From contig CAKKRJ010000003.1 of assembly GCA_919902775.1 (NCBI GenBank), forward strand, positions 248,001 through 312,000: a DNA stretch of 64,000 bases. Reading direction: 5' to 3'. Of the stretch, positions 56,064 to 64,000 are shown piece by piece; the first letter of the stretch is position 1, and each line of letters starts with the position of its first letter. The position numbers were made by a program, and so were the translations under genes. Under the pieces are notes generated by a model, which made no database searches, was not told the DNA's origin, and saw nothing but the letters and a program-made list of their open reading frames with translations. The DNA comes from Burkholderiaceae bacterium. Its GTDB lineage: Bacteria > Pseudomonadota > Gammaproteobacteria > Burkholderiales > Burkholderiaceae_C.

Positions 56064-56936
56064 ATGAACCACGAAACTTTGACTGACAACGCACCGGAGG
56101 CTTCTGGAAGCAACGGCAGTTGCGGCAGCGGCACCTGTGGCTGCGGCAGTGCGGCCGCGGCCGTGACCGTGACGCCCGCCATCAACGGCATCGCTTTGGT
56201 GGCGCCAGGTGAGAACCTGAGCACGGAGGACTTGCACGAGCGTGCCTATGCCGAACTGCTGCGCCAGGAAGCGGTGCGACTCGGTTTGTTGCCCCGCTTC
56301 ACCGGCCTGACGGCACCTGATCTGAACGCCGACGAGCAGGCGGTGATCGACCGCATGCTGGAGGTCGAAGTGACTTCGCCCCAGCCCACGCCCGAAGAGG
56401 CGCAGCGCTACTACGATGCGCATCAGGCGCAATTCACGGGGGGCCAGGCCCGGCGGGTGCGGCACATCCTGTTTGCCGTCACGCCCGGGGTCAATGTGCC
56501 CGCGCTGGCCCAACGCGCCGAAGCGGCCTTGCTGGAGCTGAGCCACAAATCGGTGGCGCCCGAGCGCTTTGCACAGATGGCGGCCGAGTTGTCCAACTGC
56601 CCAACGGGCGCGCAAGGCGGCGATCTGGGCTGGCTCACGCCCCAAGATTGCGTGCCTGAATTGGCCAAAGAGCTGTTCTTTCTGGCCGAGTCCAGCCAAA
56701 GCACGGGCTTGCGGCCTCGTTTGGTGCACACCCGGTTTGGCTTTCACATCGTCGATGTGCTCGAAGTGAATCCGGGTCATTTGCCCACGTTTGAAGCGCT
56801 GCAAACGCAAATCGCTTCGCGCCTGCAATGGCAGTCGCGTGCCACCGCGTTGGGGCAATACATGCGCCGGCTGGTGGGTCTGGCGCAGGTCGACGGGATC
56901 GACTTGGACGGGGACGCCTCGCCCCTGGTGCAATGA
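56064..56936 (+). CDS. PpiC-type peptidyl-prolyl isomerase of the nar operon
   Basis: A 290-residue protein. A Gly/Cys-rich N terminus (SCGSGTCGCGSAAAA) is followed by a helical part and a parvulin domain (VRHILFAVTPGVN, NCPTGAQGGDLGWL, THTRFGFHIV-like VHTRFGFHIVDVLEV). There is no signal peptide, so it acts in the cytoplasm. Genes of this type, often named NifM-like, follow narI in many betaproteobacteria and may help to fold the reductase. The Cys cluster near the start is notable. Its stop overlaps the next gene (ATGA). Confidence 0.87.
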   Translation: MNHETLTDNAPEASGSNGSCGSGTCGCGSAAAAVTVTPAINGIALVAPGENLSTEDLHERAYAELLRQEAVRLGLLPRFTGLTAPDLNADEQAVIDRMLEVEVTSPQPTPEEAQRYYDAHQAQFTGGQARRVRHILFAVTPGVNVPALAQRAEAALLELSHKSVAPERFAQMAAELSNCPTGAQGGDLGWLTPQDCVPELAKELFFLAESSQSTGLRPRLVHTRFGFHIVDVLEVNPGHLPTFEALQTQIASRLQWQSRATALGQYMRRLVGLAQVDGIDLDGDASPLVQ

Positions 56937-57631
56937 ACGATCAGGTGCTGCCGGATGCGTCCGATGAACTGCTGCTGCGCTTGCAGCGCTTTCATGCGGA
57001 TTATTTCCCGCTACACCAGCAGCGCTTTCAGGATTTGGTCGCAGAAGGGCAGCACCCCAAAACCTTGTTCATCGGTTGTTCGGATTCGCGCCTGGTGCCC
57101 TATTTGCTGACCGGCACTGGGCCCGGGGAGTTGTTCATCGTGCGCAATGTGGGCGCACTGGTGCCACCATACGACGGCTCGCACGGCTTGCACGGCACCA
57201 TGGCGGGCATTGAATTTGCCGTGTTGCAATTGCACGTGCAACGCATCATCGTGTGCGGGCACAGCCACTGCGGTGCGATCCGCACCGCCTATGAGGGCGC
57301 ACCAGAAGAAGCCAAGGCGCTGCAAAGTTGGCTGAAACTGGCCGACGAAGCCTTGCTGCCGGTGCGTCCCAGTCCCGAGGCTTTGCTGCGCACCGAGCAG
57401 CGCTCGGTGGTGTTGCAGCTCGAACGTCTGATGGATTACCCCATGGTGCGGCGTGAAATCGAAGCCGGACGCCTGACCTTGCACGGCTGGCACTATGTGA
57501 TCGAAGAGGGCGAAGTGCATGTGTTCGATGTGCAGCGGGGCGACTTTGTACCCGCATCGCAGTCGTCGCACAGCGGCACGGGGCCGTTTCCGCCTTATGT
57601 GGAGCACGATGGCCAGATCATTTCGGAATGA
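56933..57631 (+). CDS. Beta-class carbonic anhydrase
   Basis: A 232-residue zinc enzyme that interconverts CO2 and bicarbonate. Zinc ligands are Cys in FIGCSDSRLVP and the pair in VCGHSHCGAI; the Asp-Arg dyad is in SDSR. It has NVGALVPP as in the family. The ATG overlaps the PpiC stop (ATGA), so it is translated as part of the nar operon. Confidence 0.93.
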   Translation: MNDQVLPDASDELLLRLQRFHADYFPLHQQRFQDLVAEGQHPKTLFIGCSDSRLVPYLLTGTGPGELFIVRNVGALVPPYDGSHGLHGTMAGIEFAVLQLHVQRIIVCGHSHCGAIRTAYEGAPEEAKALQSWLKLADEALLPVRPSPEALLRTEQRSVVLQLERLMDYPMVRREIEAGRLTLHGWHYVIEEGEVHVFDVQRGDFVPASQSSHSGTGPFPPYVEHDGQIISE

Positions 57632-57664
57632 ACGGGCTGTGGCAGACCATGGAAGAATAGTGGC

Positions 57665-58270
57665 ATGAGCGAATCCGAAAAAGACACCGTTACCCGCCTG
57701 GCGGGCCAGCTGATGGCCTCGCGTCAGACCGTGTTGCCCAAACGCCTGGTGGCACCTGGGCCTGACGCCGCTGAACTGGCGCAATTGTTTCAGGCCGCCG
57801 CTGCCGCACCGGACCATGACCTGATCAACCCCTGGCGGTTCCTGATCATTCCCGCGCAGCAACGGGCCGATCTGGGCGAGTTGTTTGCCCAGGCCTTGAT
57901 CGAACGCGATCCCAGCGCATCGCCAGATCAGATAGAACAAGCCCGCGACAAGGCCATGCGCGCCCCTTTGCTGATGCTGCTGATTGTGGATGCCGCCAAA
58001 GCCAGTACCGACATCGACATGCATGAGCGTGTGCTGAGTGCCGGCTGCGCGGTGCAGAACCTGATGTTGCTGGCCCATGCCATGGGTTATGGCTCAGGCT
58101 TGACGAGTGGCAAGGCACTCAAGGCCGACACGTTCAGGGCCGGTCTGGGCTTGCAGGCCAGCGAAGAGGCCATTTGCTTTGTGAGCCTGGGCTCGGTGAG
58201 TTCACGCAAACCCTTCAAGCCTCGGCCCGAGGTGCAGCAGTTCACCCAGATTTGGGTGGGCCGCGCATGA
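57665..58270 (+). CDS. Nitroreductase family protein
   Basis: A 201-residue flavoprotein of the NfsA/NfsB-like fold. It shows ASRQTVLPKRLVAPGPDAAE at the FMN-binding start, AAAAPDHDLINPWRFLII, and GCAVQNLMLLAHAMGYGSGL. Substrate unknown; relatives reduce nitro groups or dihydropteridine-like compounds. It lies 33 bases after the carbonic anhydrase and overlaps the hemerythrin gene by 4 bases. Confidence 0.88.
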   Translation: MSESEKDTVTRLAGQLMASRQTVLPKRLVAPGPDAAELAQLFQAAAAAPDHDLINPWRFLIIPAQQRADLGELFAQALIERDPSASPDQIEQARDKAMRAPLLMLLIVDAAKASTDIDMHERVLSAGCAVQNLMLLAHAMGYGSGLTSGKALKADTFRAGLGLQASEEAICFVSLGSVSSRKPFKPRPEVQQFTQIWVGRA

Positions 58271-58836
58271 GCCGTTCGAGCGCCGTGGGGGTGGATTTTC
58301 CGGGGCTGCGCTCGCCGGGTGTGGGCTTTGAGGCGCCGTTTGAAATGCTTGCGGCGTGCCATGAACGGGTCGAACGCATGCTCGATTTGTTGACGCGGCT
58401 CAGGGCGCATGTGAGCCAGCAAGGCTGCGATGAACAGGCCCGCAGTGCCGCAGCCGATGTGCTGCGCTATTTTGATCTGGCCGCACCGCAGCACCATCTG
58501 GACGAAGAGCGGCATGTTTTTCCGGCGGTGCTGGCGTTGCAACAAGAGCCGCTGGATCGGCTGGTGGCTCGCTTGCAGCACGAACACCGTCAAATGGAAA
58601 CGCTCTGGGCCACCGTTCGGGGCGCGTTGGCGCAGGTGACGCAAGCAGACGCCCCAAGCTGGACGCCTTGGAGCGCGGCGGACAACACCGCCATGGATGC
58701 CTTTGTGGCGATTTACCAAGACCACATCCGGGATGAAGAAAATTGCGTTTATCCTGCTGCACAACAAGCGCTTGCGCTGCCCCTGCTGCAAGCCATGTCG
58801 TTTGACATGGCGCGCAGACGCGGCAGCCAGGATTGA
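58267..58836 (+). CDS. Hemerythrin-domain protein
   Basis: A 189-residue helical protein with the hemerythrin HHE ligand set: ACHERVERMLDLL, PQHHLDEERHVFPAVL, LQHEHRQMETLW and YQDHIRDEENCVYPAA. A di-iron site binding O2 or NO is likely. The ATG at 58267 overlaps the nitroreductase stop. Together with RIC and NsrR it fits NO handling during nitrate respiration (inference). Confidence 0.88.
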   Translation: MSRSSAVGVDFPGLRSPGVGFEAPFEMLAACHERVERMLDLLTRLRAHVSQQGCDEQARSAAADVLRYFDLAAPQHHLDEERHVFPAVLALQQEPLDRLVARLQHEHRQMETLWATVRGALAQVTQADAPSWTPWSAADNTAMDAFVAIYQDHIRDEENCVYPAAQQALALPLLQAMSFDMARRRGSQD

Positions 58837-58876
58837 GCTGCGCACGGCAGCCCACGGCCACCCCAAGAAAGCCCCC

Positions 58877-60070
58877 ATGAAATTTCCCGACATCCGCAAG
58901 CGACAGGTCTTGGCCGTTGGTGGCGCCACGTTGCTGGTGGTCGCCTTGGTTTGGGTCCTGACCCGCATCGGGCCACTGGCGCCGACCCACATCACGGTCA
59001 CCGAGGTCCAGCGCGAGCGCTTGGACGCTTCGGTGTTTGGCATTGGCAGTGTGGAAGCCCGTCAGGTTTGGCTGATGGGCCCCACGGTGGCGGGACGCGT
59101 GTGGCGCGTTCATGTGGATGTGGGGCAGGCGGTCAAGGCGGGGCAATTGCTGGCCGAGATGGACCCTGTGGACATGGATCAACGCCTGCTGGCACAAGAC
59201 GCGGCGCTGTCCAGGGCCGCCAGCGTTCAGACCGCAGCGCAAGCGCAAGTGGCCGATGTCAAAGCCCGGCGCGAACTGGCCCAGGCCAATTTGAGTCGGC
59301 AAAAAGAACTGGCCCGTCAACACTTCATCAGTCCATTGGCGTTGGAGGGGCGTGAGCAGGAGGTGCAATCCGCTGACGCGGCGCTGCAGGTAGCGCAGGC
59401 CAATTTGCAAGCGGCCCGGCACGACGCAGCGCGCTTGCAGGCCGAGCGTTCTGCCTCTGTGCAGCAAAGACAGAACACCCGCCTGGTGGCCCCCGCCGAT
59501 GCCGTGGTGATCAGCCGCGATGCCGAATCCGGCAGCACGGTGGTGGCCGGGCAGCCTGTACTCAAGTTGGCCAATCCCGCCAGCCTGTGGGTCAAGCTGC
59601 GGGTAGACCAGGCGCGCTCGACAGGGCTGGCGGTCGGTCTGCCGGCTCGGATGGTGTTGCGATCCCGTCCGCAAGAGGTGTTCGACGGCCAGGTGGAGCG
59701 GGTCGAGCTGCAAGCGGACACGGTGACCGAGGAGCGCATTGCGCAAGTGGGCTTCAAACAGGTCCCTGCCGCGCTGTCGATGGGTGAAATGGCCGAGGTC
59801 ACGCTGCAACTCCAGCCGACCGAGCCCGCCTGGGTGGTGCCGCAGGCCAGTGTGCAAACGCATCAGGGCCACACGGGAGTCTGGCGTCTGAAGGACGGTG
59901 CGCTGGACTTTGTGGCGGTGCAGTGGGGAGTGGTCAGCATCGACGGCCGTGTGCAGGCACTCAGCGGCTTGGGTGCAGGCGATCAGGTGGTGGTCTACAG
60001 TGAAAAGCCGCTGTCCGCAGGGACCTCTTTCAAAGTTGTGGATGGGCTCGTCAAAAAGGCGGGGCCATGA
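58877..60070 (+). CDS. HlyD/MacA-like periplasmic adaptor subunit of an ABC exporter
   Basis: A 397-residue membrane-fusion protein anchored by one N-terminal helix (VLAVGGATLLVVALVWVL). The lipoyl half-motif is GPTVAGRVWRVHVDVGQAVK and GQLLAEMDP. A coiled-coil hairpin follows (residues about 100-190, Ala/Gln/Arg-rich), then RLVAPADAVVISRDAESG and the beta-barrel. The ATG at 58877 follows AAGAAAGCCCCC. It overlaps the permease gene and forms a DevBCA-like set. Confidence 0.9.
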   Translation: MKFPDIRKRQVLAVGGATLLVVALVWVLTRIGPLAPTHITVTEVQRERLDASVFGIGSVEARQVWLMGPTVAGRVWRVHVDVGQAVKAGQLLAEMDPVDMDQRLLAQDAALSRAASVQTAAQAQVADVKARRELAQANLSRQKELARQHFISPLALEGREQEVQSADAALQVAQANLQAARHDAARLQAERSASVQQRQNTRLVAPADAVVISRDAESGSTVVAGQPVLKLANPASLWVKLRVDQARSTGLAVGLPARMVLRSRPQEVFDGQVERVELQADTVTEERIAQVGFKQVPAALSMGEMAEVTLQLQPTEPAWVVPQASVQTHQGHTGVWRLKDGALDFVAVQWGVVSIDGRVQALSGLGAGDQVVVYSEKPLSAGTSFKVVDGLVKKAGP

Positions 60071-61269
60071 TCAGCTTGGCGGGGCGGGACATTCGACACG
60101 GCTGGGCCAAATTCGTTCTCACCGGTCTCGGCCTGGGCTTGCTGATCGGTGTGACGCTGACCATGGCCGGTGTGTTTCGTGGCATGGTCGACGATGCCCA
60201 GGCCCTGCTGACCAACAGTGGCGCCGACCTGTGGGTGGTGCAAAAAGACACGCAGGGGCCATACGCCGAATCCTCCAGCATCAAGGACGATGTCGTGCGC
60301 AGCATCGTGGGCATGCCAGGTGTGGCCATGGCCGCCAACATCACCTATTTCACCGTGCAAATCAAGGTGGCTGGCGGCAAAGAGGCGCGGGTCATGGTGG
60401 TTGGAATCGAGCCGGGTGCAGCCGCCCTGCCTGGACAGCCAGGCCATTTGCTGGCGGGGAGGCACCTGGCGCGAAGCCACTATGAGGCGGTTGCCGACAT
60501 CAAGACCGGGCTAAGTCTTGGCGAAAAAGTCGAAATCCGACGCCACAGCTACGAGGTGGTGGGCCTGACGCGCCGCATGGTGTCTTCTGGGGGGGATCCG
60601 ATGGTCTTCATCCCCATGAAGGACGCCCAACAAATGCAGTTCCTCAAAGACAATGACGCCATTGTCAATGACCGTGCACGGACAGCGGCCAACCCGTCAT
60701 TCAACCGGCCAGCCGTGCCAGGCTTGCTGGATGCGGTACAAAACCTGCAAACCAGCAGCCGCAACGTCAATGCCGTGCTGGTGCGCGTGGCCGATGGCTG
60801 GAGCGCCGAGCGTGTGGCCGAACCGATACGCCGTTGGAAACACCTGACCGTCTTCACCCGATCGGACATGGAAAACATCCTGGTCGACAAACTGATCGCC
60901 ACGGCGGCCAAACAGATTGGCATGTTTCTGGTCATTTTGGCCGTGGTGAGCGCGGCCATTGTGGCCTTCATCATTTACACCATGACGCTGGGCAAGCTCC
61001 GCGAGATCGCCGTGCTCAAGCTGATTGGCACCAGCAACCTCACCATTGCGGCCATGATTCTTCAACAGGCCCTGGGGCTTGGTGTGATCGGGTTTGTGGT
61101 GGGCAAGGTCGCTGCGACGTTCTGGGCCCCCGCGTTTCCCAAGTTTGTGTTGTTGCTCACGCAGGACGCGCTCATCGGCTTTGGCGCCACCCTGCTCATC
61201 TGCGCGCTGGCCAGCACGCTGGCCATCCGTGTCGCCTTGCGCGTCGATCCGGCGCAAGCCATCAGCTGA
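60067..61269 (+). CDS. ABC exporter permease, FtsX/MacB-like (DevC-type)
   Basis: A 400-residue inner-membrane protein with one N-terminal helix (FVLTGLGLGLLIGVTLTMAG), a large periplasmic MacB core domain (residues about 45-270), and three C-terminal helices with GKLREIAVLKLIGTSNLTIA, the FtsX-type coupling motif. It partners the following ATPase gene and preceding adaptor. The exported compound is unknown. Confidence 0.9.
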   Translation: MISLAGRDIRHGWAKFVLTGLGLGLLIGVTLTMAGVFRGMVDDAQALLTNSGADLWVVQKDTQGPYAESSSIKDDVVRSIVGMPGVAMAANITYFTVQIKVAGGKEARVMVVGIEPGAAALPGQPGHLLAGRHLARSHYEAVADIKTGLSLGEKVEIRRHSYEVVGLTRRMVSSGGDPMVFIPMKDAQQMQFLKDNDAIVNDRARTAANPSFNRPAVPGLLDAVQNLQTSSRNVNAVLVRVADGWSAERVAEPIRRWKHLTVFTRSDMENILVDKLIATAAKQIGMFLVILAVVSAAIVAFIIYTMTLGKLREIAVLKLIGTSNLTIAAMILQQALGLGVIGFVVGKVAATFWAPAFPKFVLLLTQDALIGFGATLLICALASTLAIRVALRVDPAQAIS

Positions 61270-61279
61270 GGGCCATGAC

Positions 61280-61996
61280 ATGGAGCACACCACAGGGGGC
61301 ATTCGCATCGAAAACCTGCGCAAGGTCTACGGCCATGGCGACACAGCGTTTGAAGCGCTCAAGCGTGTCAACATGCAAGTTGCCCCTGGCGAAGTCGTGG
61401 GCTTGGTCGGACCCTCGGGCTCGGGCAAGAGCACCTTGCTCAAATGCCTGGGGGCGATCATCGAGCCCACCTCAGGCCGCATGACGCTGGGCCAGGAAGT
61501 CATCTACGACGACGGCTGGAAGATTCCTGACCTGCGGGCTTTACGCCGTGACCGGATCGGTTTTGTTTTCCAGGCGCCTTACCTGATCCCCTTCCTGGAT
61601 GTGACCGACAACGTGGCCTTGTTGCCCATGCTGGCGGGCGTTCCCAATGCCCAGGCCCGCAAGCGTGCGCTTGAACTGCTCAATGCCTTGGATGTGGCGC
61701 ACCGTGCCAAGGCCGAGCCGGCACAACTGTCGGGTGGTGAACAGCAGCGGGTGTCGATTGCGCGGGCACTGGCCAACAAGCCGCCGGTGATCCTGGCCGA
61801 TGAACCGACGGCGCCCCTGGACAGTGAACGCGCTTTGGCCGTGATGCGCATTCTGAACAACATGGCGCGTCAGGCACAAACGGCCATCATCGTGGTGACG
61901 CATGACGAAAAAATCATTCCCACCTTCAAGCGCATTTACCACATTCGCGATGGGCAGACGGTAGAAGAGCCAGGCGAGGGGAGATCGCTGGATTGA
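61280..61996 (+). CDS. ABC exporter ATPase, LolD/DevA-like
   Basis: A 238-residue ATPase. Walker A is GPSGSGKST, the Q-loop FVFQAPYLIPFLDVTDN, the signature LSGGEQQRVSIARALA, Walker B ILADEPTAPLDSE (Pro in place of the usual Ala) and the H-loop VTHDE. It works with the FtsX-like permease and the MacA-like adaptor. Confidence 0.93.
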   Translation: MEHTTGGIRIENLRKVYGHGDTAFEALKRVNMQVAPGEVVGLVGPSGSGKSTLLKCLGAIIEPTSGRMTLGQEVIYDDGWKIPDLRALRRDRIGFVFQAPYLIPFLDVTDNVALLPMLAGVPNAQARKRALELLNALDVAHRAKAEPAQLSGGEQQRVSIARALANKPPVILADEPTAPLDSERALAVMRILNNMARQAQTAIIVVTHDEKIIPTFKRIYHIRDGQTVEEPGEGRSLD

Positions 61997-62074
61997 GCAC
62001 GCCAATGGCGATGTGAGACGGCAGGTCACGCATGAATCGACCACTGGCTGGCCCATGCCGTCAGCGGTGCGTGC

Positions 62075-62719
62075 CTATGCTGCAGGTGATTTGTTGTTGT
62101 CTTGCGCTTGCGACTCGATGGTCCTGCCGGCCAGGAAAGCGGTGAAGAAGCCGTTGAACCAATCCATGTTGATGGGCTTGGCCATGAAGATGGTGCCGTC
62201 TGGCAGGCCGCCTCGGGCGGCCACTTTGTCGGGGCTGAGGGCGGACAACACCAAGGTGGTCATCCGGTTGAATTGGGGGTTCTGGCGCAGCGTGCGCAGC
62301 AACTCAAAACCGTCCACACCCGGCATGTCCAGATCGGTGATCAGAACGTCTGGTTTGATGCTGGCGATGTCGATCAAGGCTTCCAGACCGGATGACATGG
62401 CCGTGCAATCCACAGGCATGGTGGATCGGTTGCAGTAGCCGCGCAGCATTTCGCGTGTCACGGCATCGTCTTCAACCAACAAGACGCGCAGCCGGTTGTC
62501 ACGCTGCTCGGTCTGAATGGTCACCATGTTGTGTTTGCGCTGGTATTCGCGGATGGAGGGCATCGAGATGCGACGATGGCCCCCTTGCGTTTTCCAGGCT
62601 TGCAGTTCATTTTTCTCGACCAGAGTCTGGATCGTTCCGACCGACAGCCCCAGCAGCTTGGCTGCATAGGTGGTGCCGCAGTAGTCCTCTGGGGTGTCAG
62701 GTGTGGTGTTTATTTGCAT
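62075..62719 (-). CDS. Response regulator with N-terminal excisionase-type HTH
   Basis: A 214-residue protein with an unusual domain order. The N-terminal MerR/excisionase-type helix-turn-helix is YAAKLLGLSVGTIQTLVEKN, with KTQGGHRRI as its wing. The receiver domain follows, with LLVEDDAVTREMLRG, Asp in VLITDLDMPGVDG, a Ser in LVLSALS and Lys in FMAKPIN. In standard regulators the DNA-binding domain is C-terminal. I chose the ATG at 62719. No kinase gene is adjacent. Target genes are unknown. Confidence 0.88.
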   Translation of the reverse strand: MQINTTPDTPEDYCGTTYAAKLLGLSVGTIQTLVEKNELQAWKTQGGHRRISMPSIREYQRKHNMVTIQTEQRDNRLRVLLVEDDAVTREMLRGYCNRSTMPVDCTAMSSGLEALIDIASIKPDVLITDLDMPGVDGFELLRTLRQNPQFNRMTTLVLSALSPDKVAARGGLPDGTIFMAKPINMDWFNGFFTAFLAGRTIESQAQDNNKSPAA

Positions 62720-62755
62720 GATGGGTAATTTTAGTAACAAAATCTCAAAAAACAA

Positions 62756-62956
62756 TTCTTAAATATTATTAATTTTTCAAAAAATGCCCTGAGAACTAAA
62801 AATTGTGGGGTCTTTTGGTGGTTGGCTGCGAAAAATTCGGGTGCAACACAGTCCACGCCGCCACGGCGCGCGGTCCCCCCTGTGACAAAGCCACGCCCGC
62901 CTTCTGGGCAAGGGACGATTAACATGCAGCACAAACTTCATGACAGGAGACTGCCG
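62756..62956. other. Divergent intergenic region, AT-rich
   Basis: About 200 bases between the receiver-HTH gene (minus) and the acyl-CoA ligase gene (plus). The left part (62720-62790) is strongly AT-rich and probably the promoter of the regulator. A GGAG-type ribosome site (ACAGGAGAC) precedes the ligase ATG. Confidence 0.5.
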
Positions 62957-64000
62957 ATGTCCGCACATGCTGCTGTATGGCCCGCGCGCTTGCCCGCCAA
63001 GATCACCCCGCCGTCCACATCGCTTTGGATGAACCTGGCCATCAGTGCCCTGCGTTACCCTGACAAAGTGGCCCTGGTGTTCATGGGGCGTGTCTGGACC
63101 TTCCAGGAATTGATGGCCAGTGCCGAACAAATGGCCAAGCAGTTGGCGGCACTGGGGGTGCGCGCAGGCGACCGGGTGGTGATCGACATGCAAAACTGTC
63201 CCCAGTTGGTGGTGACGCATTTCGCCATCTTGCGGCTGGATGCGGTGGTTGTTCCCGTCAACCCCATGAACCGGGCTGAGGAGTTGAAACACTACATCAC
63301 CGACCCGGACACCCGTGTGGCCGTGACCACGGCCGATTTGGCGCCCGAATTGGCGCAAGCCAGCAACGCCTTGCCACCCGAGCAGCAGTTGCAGCACCTG
63401 GTGGTGACGCAATTCACCGATGTGTTCGATGCCGAGACCGTCACGCCGGCGGATTTGCCGGAGTCCTGGCGCGCCTGGTTGTTGCCGGTGCGCGCTTTGC
63501 CTGCATTGCAGGCGGGGCAAGTCCACGCCTGGAGCGTGTTGATGGCCACGCCCGTGGCGGGGGCCTTGCCTGCAGTGAAAGCAGGCCCCGATGATTTGGC
63601 GGTGTTGCCCTACACCAGTGGCACCACGGGCCTGCCCAAAGGCTGTATGCACACGCACGGCACCATCATGCACAACGCCATGGCCAGCGGTTTGTGGGGC
63701 AACGGCACACCCGAAAACGTGACGCTGTGTGTGGTGCCCATGTTCCACATCACCGGCATGGTGAGCGTGATGCATGCCAGCATTTTTCTGGGGGCCAGTC
63801 TGGTGATCATGCCGCGTTGGGACCGCGATGTGGCGGGGCACCTGATCTCCAAATGGAAGGTCACGCACTGGACCAACATTCCGACCATGGTGATTGATCT
63901 GCTGGGCAGCCCACAGCTGGACCGTTATGACCTGACGAGCCTGGCGTACATCGGTGGCGGTGGCGCGGCCATGCCCGAGGCCGTGGCCCAGCGTTTGTTG
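62957..64000 (+). CDS. Acyl-CoA ligase (AMP-forming), 3' end outside window
   Basis: From the ATG at 62957 the frame stays open for 348 codons to the end of the window. It is the N-terminal part of an ANL-family ligase: LGVRAGDRVVIDMQNCPQLV, PVNPMNRAEELKHYI and the ATP motif YTSGTTGLPKGCMHTH near residue 218, followed by PMFHITGMVSVMH. It activates a carboxylic acid as its CoA ester; a long- or medium-chain fatty acid is likely. The C-terminal catalytic-lysine domain is not in view. Confidence 0.92.
   Translation, partial: MSAHAAVWPARLPAKITPPSTSLWMNLAISALRYPDKVALVFMGRVWTFQELMASAEQMAKQLAALGVRAGDRVVIDMQNCPQLVVTHFAILRLDAVVVPVNPMNRAEELKHYITDPDTRVAVTTADLAPELAQASNALPPEQQLQHLVVTQFTDVFDAETVTPADLPESWRAWLLPVRALPALQAGQVHAWSVLMATPVAGALPAVKAGPDDLAVLPYTSGTTGLPKGCMHTHGTIMHNAMASGLWGNGTPENVTLCVVPMFHITGMVSVMHASIFLGASLVIMPRWDRDVAGHLISKWKVTHWTNIPTMVIDLLGSPQLDRYDLTSLAYIGGGGAAMPEAVAQRLL

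Overview
The window reads as chromosomal DNA of a betaproteobacterium, most likely a Comamonadaceae-type member of the Burkholderiales. The evidence is GC-rich coding DNA, two orphan Bug/TctC-type binding proteins, LysR and GntR control of catabolic operons, a Cox-type molybdenum hydroxylase, and a nar operon with a PpiC-like gene behind narI. This placement is inference from gene content. I saw no rRNA, tRNA, CRISPR array, phage or intact insertion sequence.

Region 1 (1-15118, all minus strand) is a catabolic cluster. It encodes a Liv-type ABC importer (livM, livH, binding protein), an HGGYW-type alpha/beta hydrolase, a Rieske oxygenase with its VanB-like reductase, a LysR regulator, a Bug binding protein, an aspartate-dehydrogenase-family enzyme, a 3-hydroxyanthranilate 3,4-dioxygenase with all expected active-site residues, a three-gene molybdenum hydroxylase whose FAD subunit is fused to a CoxG-like domain, and a divergent DapA-family lyase. 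Together they suggest uptake, hydroxylation and ring cleavage of an amino-aromatic or N-heteroaromatic compound by a route I do not recognise.

Region 2 (15415-19258) is a GntR regulator divergent from an operon for an enolase-superfamily sugar-acid dehydratase, a DUF169 protein and a second Bug binding protein. A near-palindromic operator lies between the two transcription units. A decayed AraC-type gene follows.

Region 3 (19972-32516, plus strand) begins with a TetR gene and a PatB/MalY-like C-S lyase, each behind a copy of the same 22-bp operator. An Aap-type amino-acid ABC importer follows, then a regulator remnant, a second DUF169 gene that shares a 641-bp block with the first with no difference seen by eye, an acyl-CoA ligase, a cytoplasmic BisC-like molybdoenzyme and an AcuI-like acrylyl-CoA reductase. 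A role in degrading sulfur-containing amino acids or their sulfoxides is plausible but inferred.

Region 4 (32618-42944) has a CHASE2 histidine kinase, a LysM-FecR protein and an OmpR-type regulator in one overlapping operon. It also has a nitronate-monooxygenase-like gene, the Fe-S repair protein RIC behind candidate NsrR sites, an acyl-CoA dehydrogenase and a B12-dependent ribonucleotide reductase.

Region 5 (43053-58836) is a nitrate-respiration and nitrosative-stress block: nsrR-narX-narL overlapping head to tail, a terminator and a perfect FNR box, two nitrate/nitrite transporters, narGHJI, a PpiC-like isomerase, carbonic anhydrase, a nitroreductase and a hemerythrin. NsrR, RIC, hemerythrin, the FNR box and the oxygen-independent reductase all fit life at low oxygen with nitrate.

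Region 6 (58877-64000) has a DevBCA/MacA-like export system, a response regulator with an excisionase-type HTH in front of its receiver domain, and the start of another acyl-CoA ligase.
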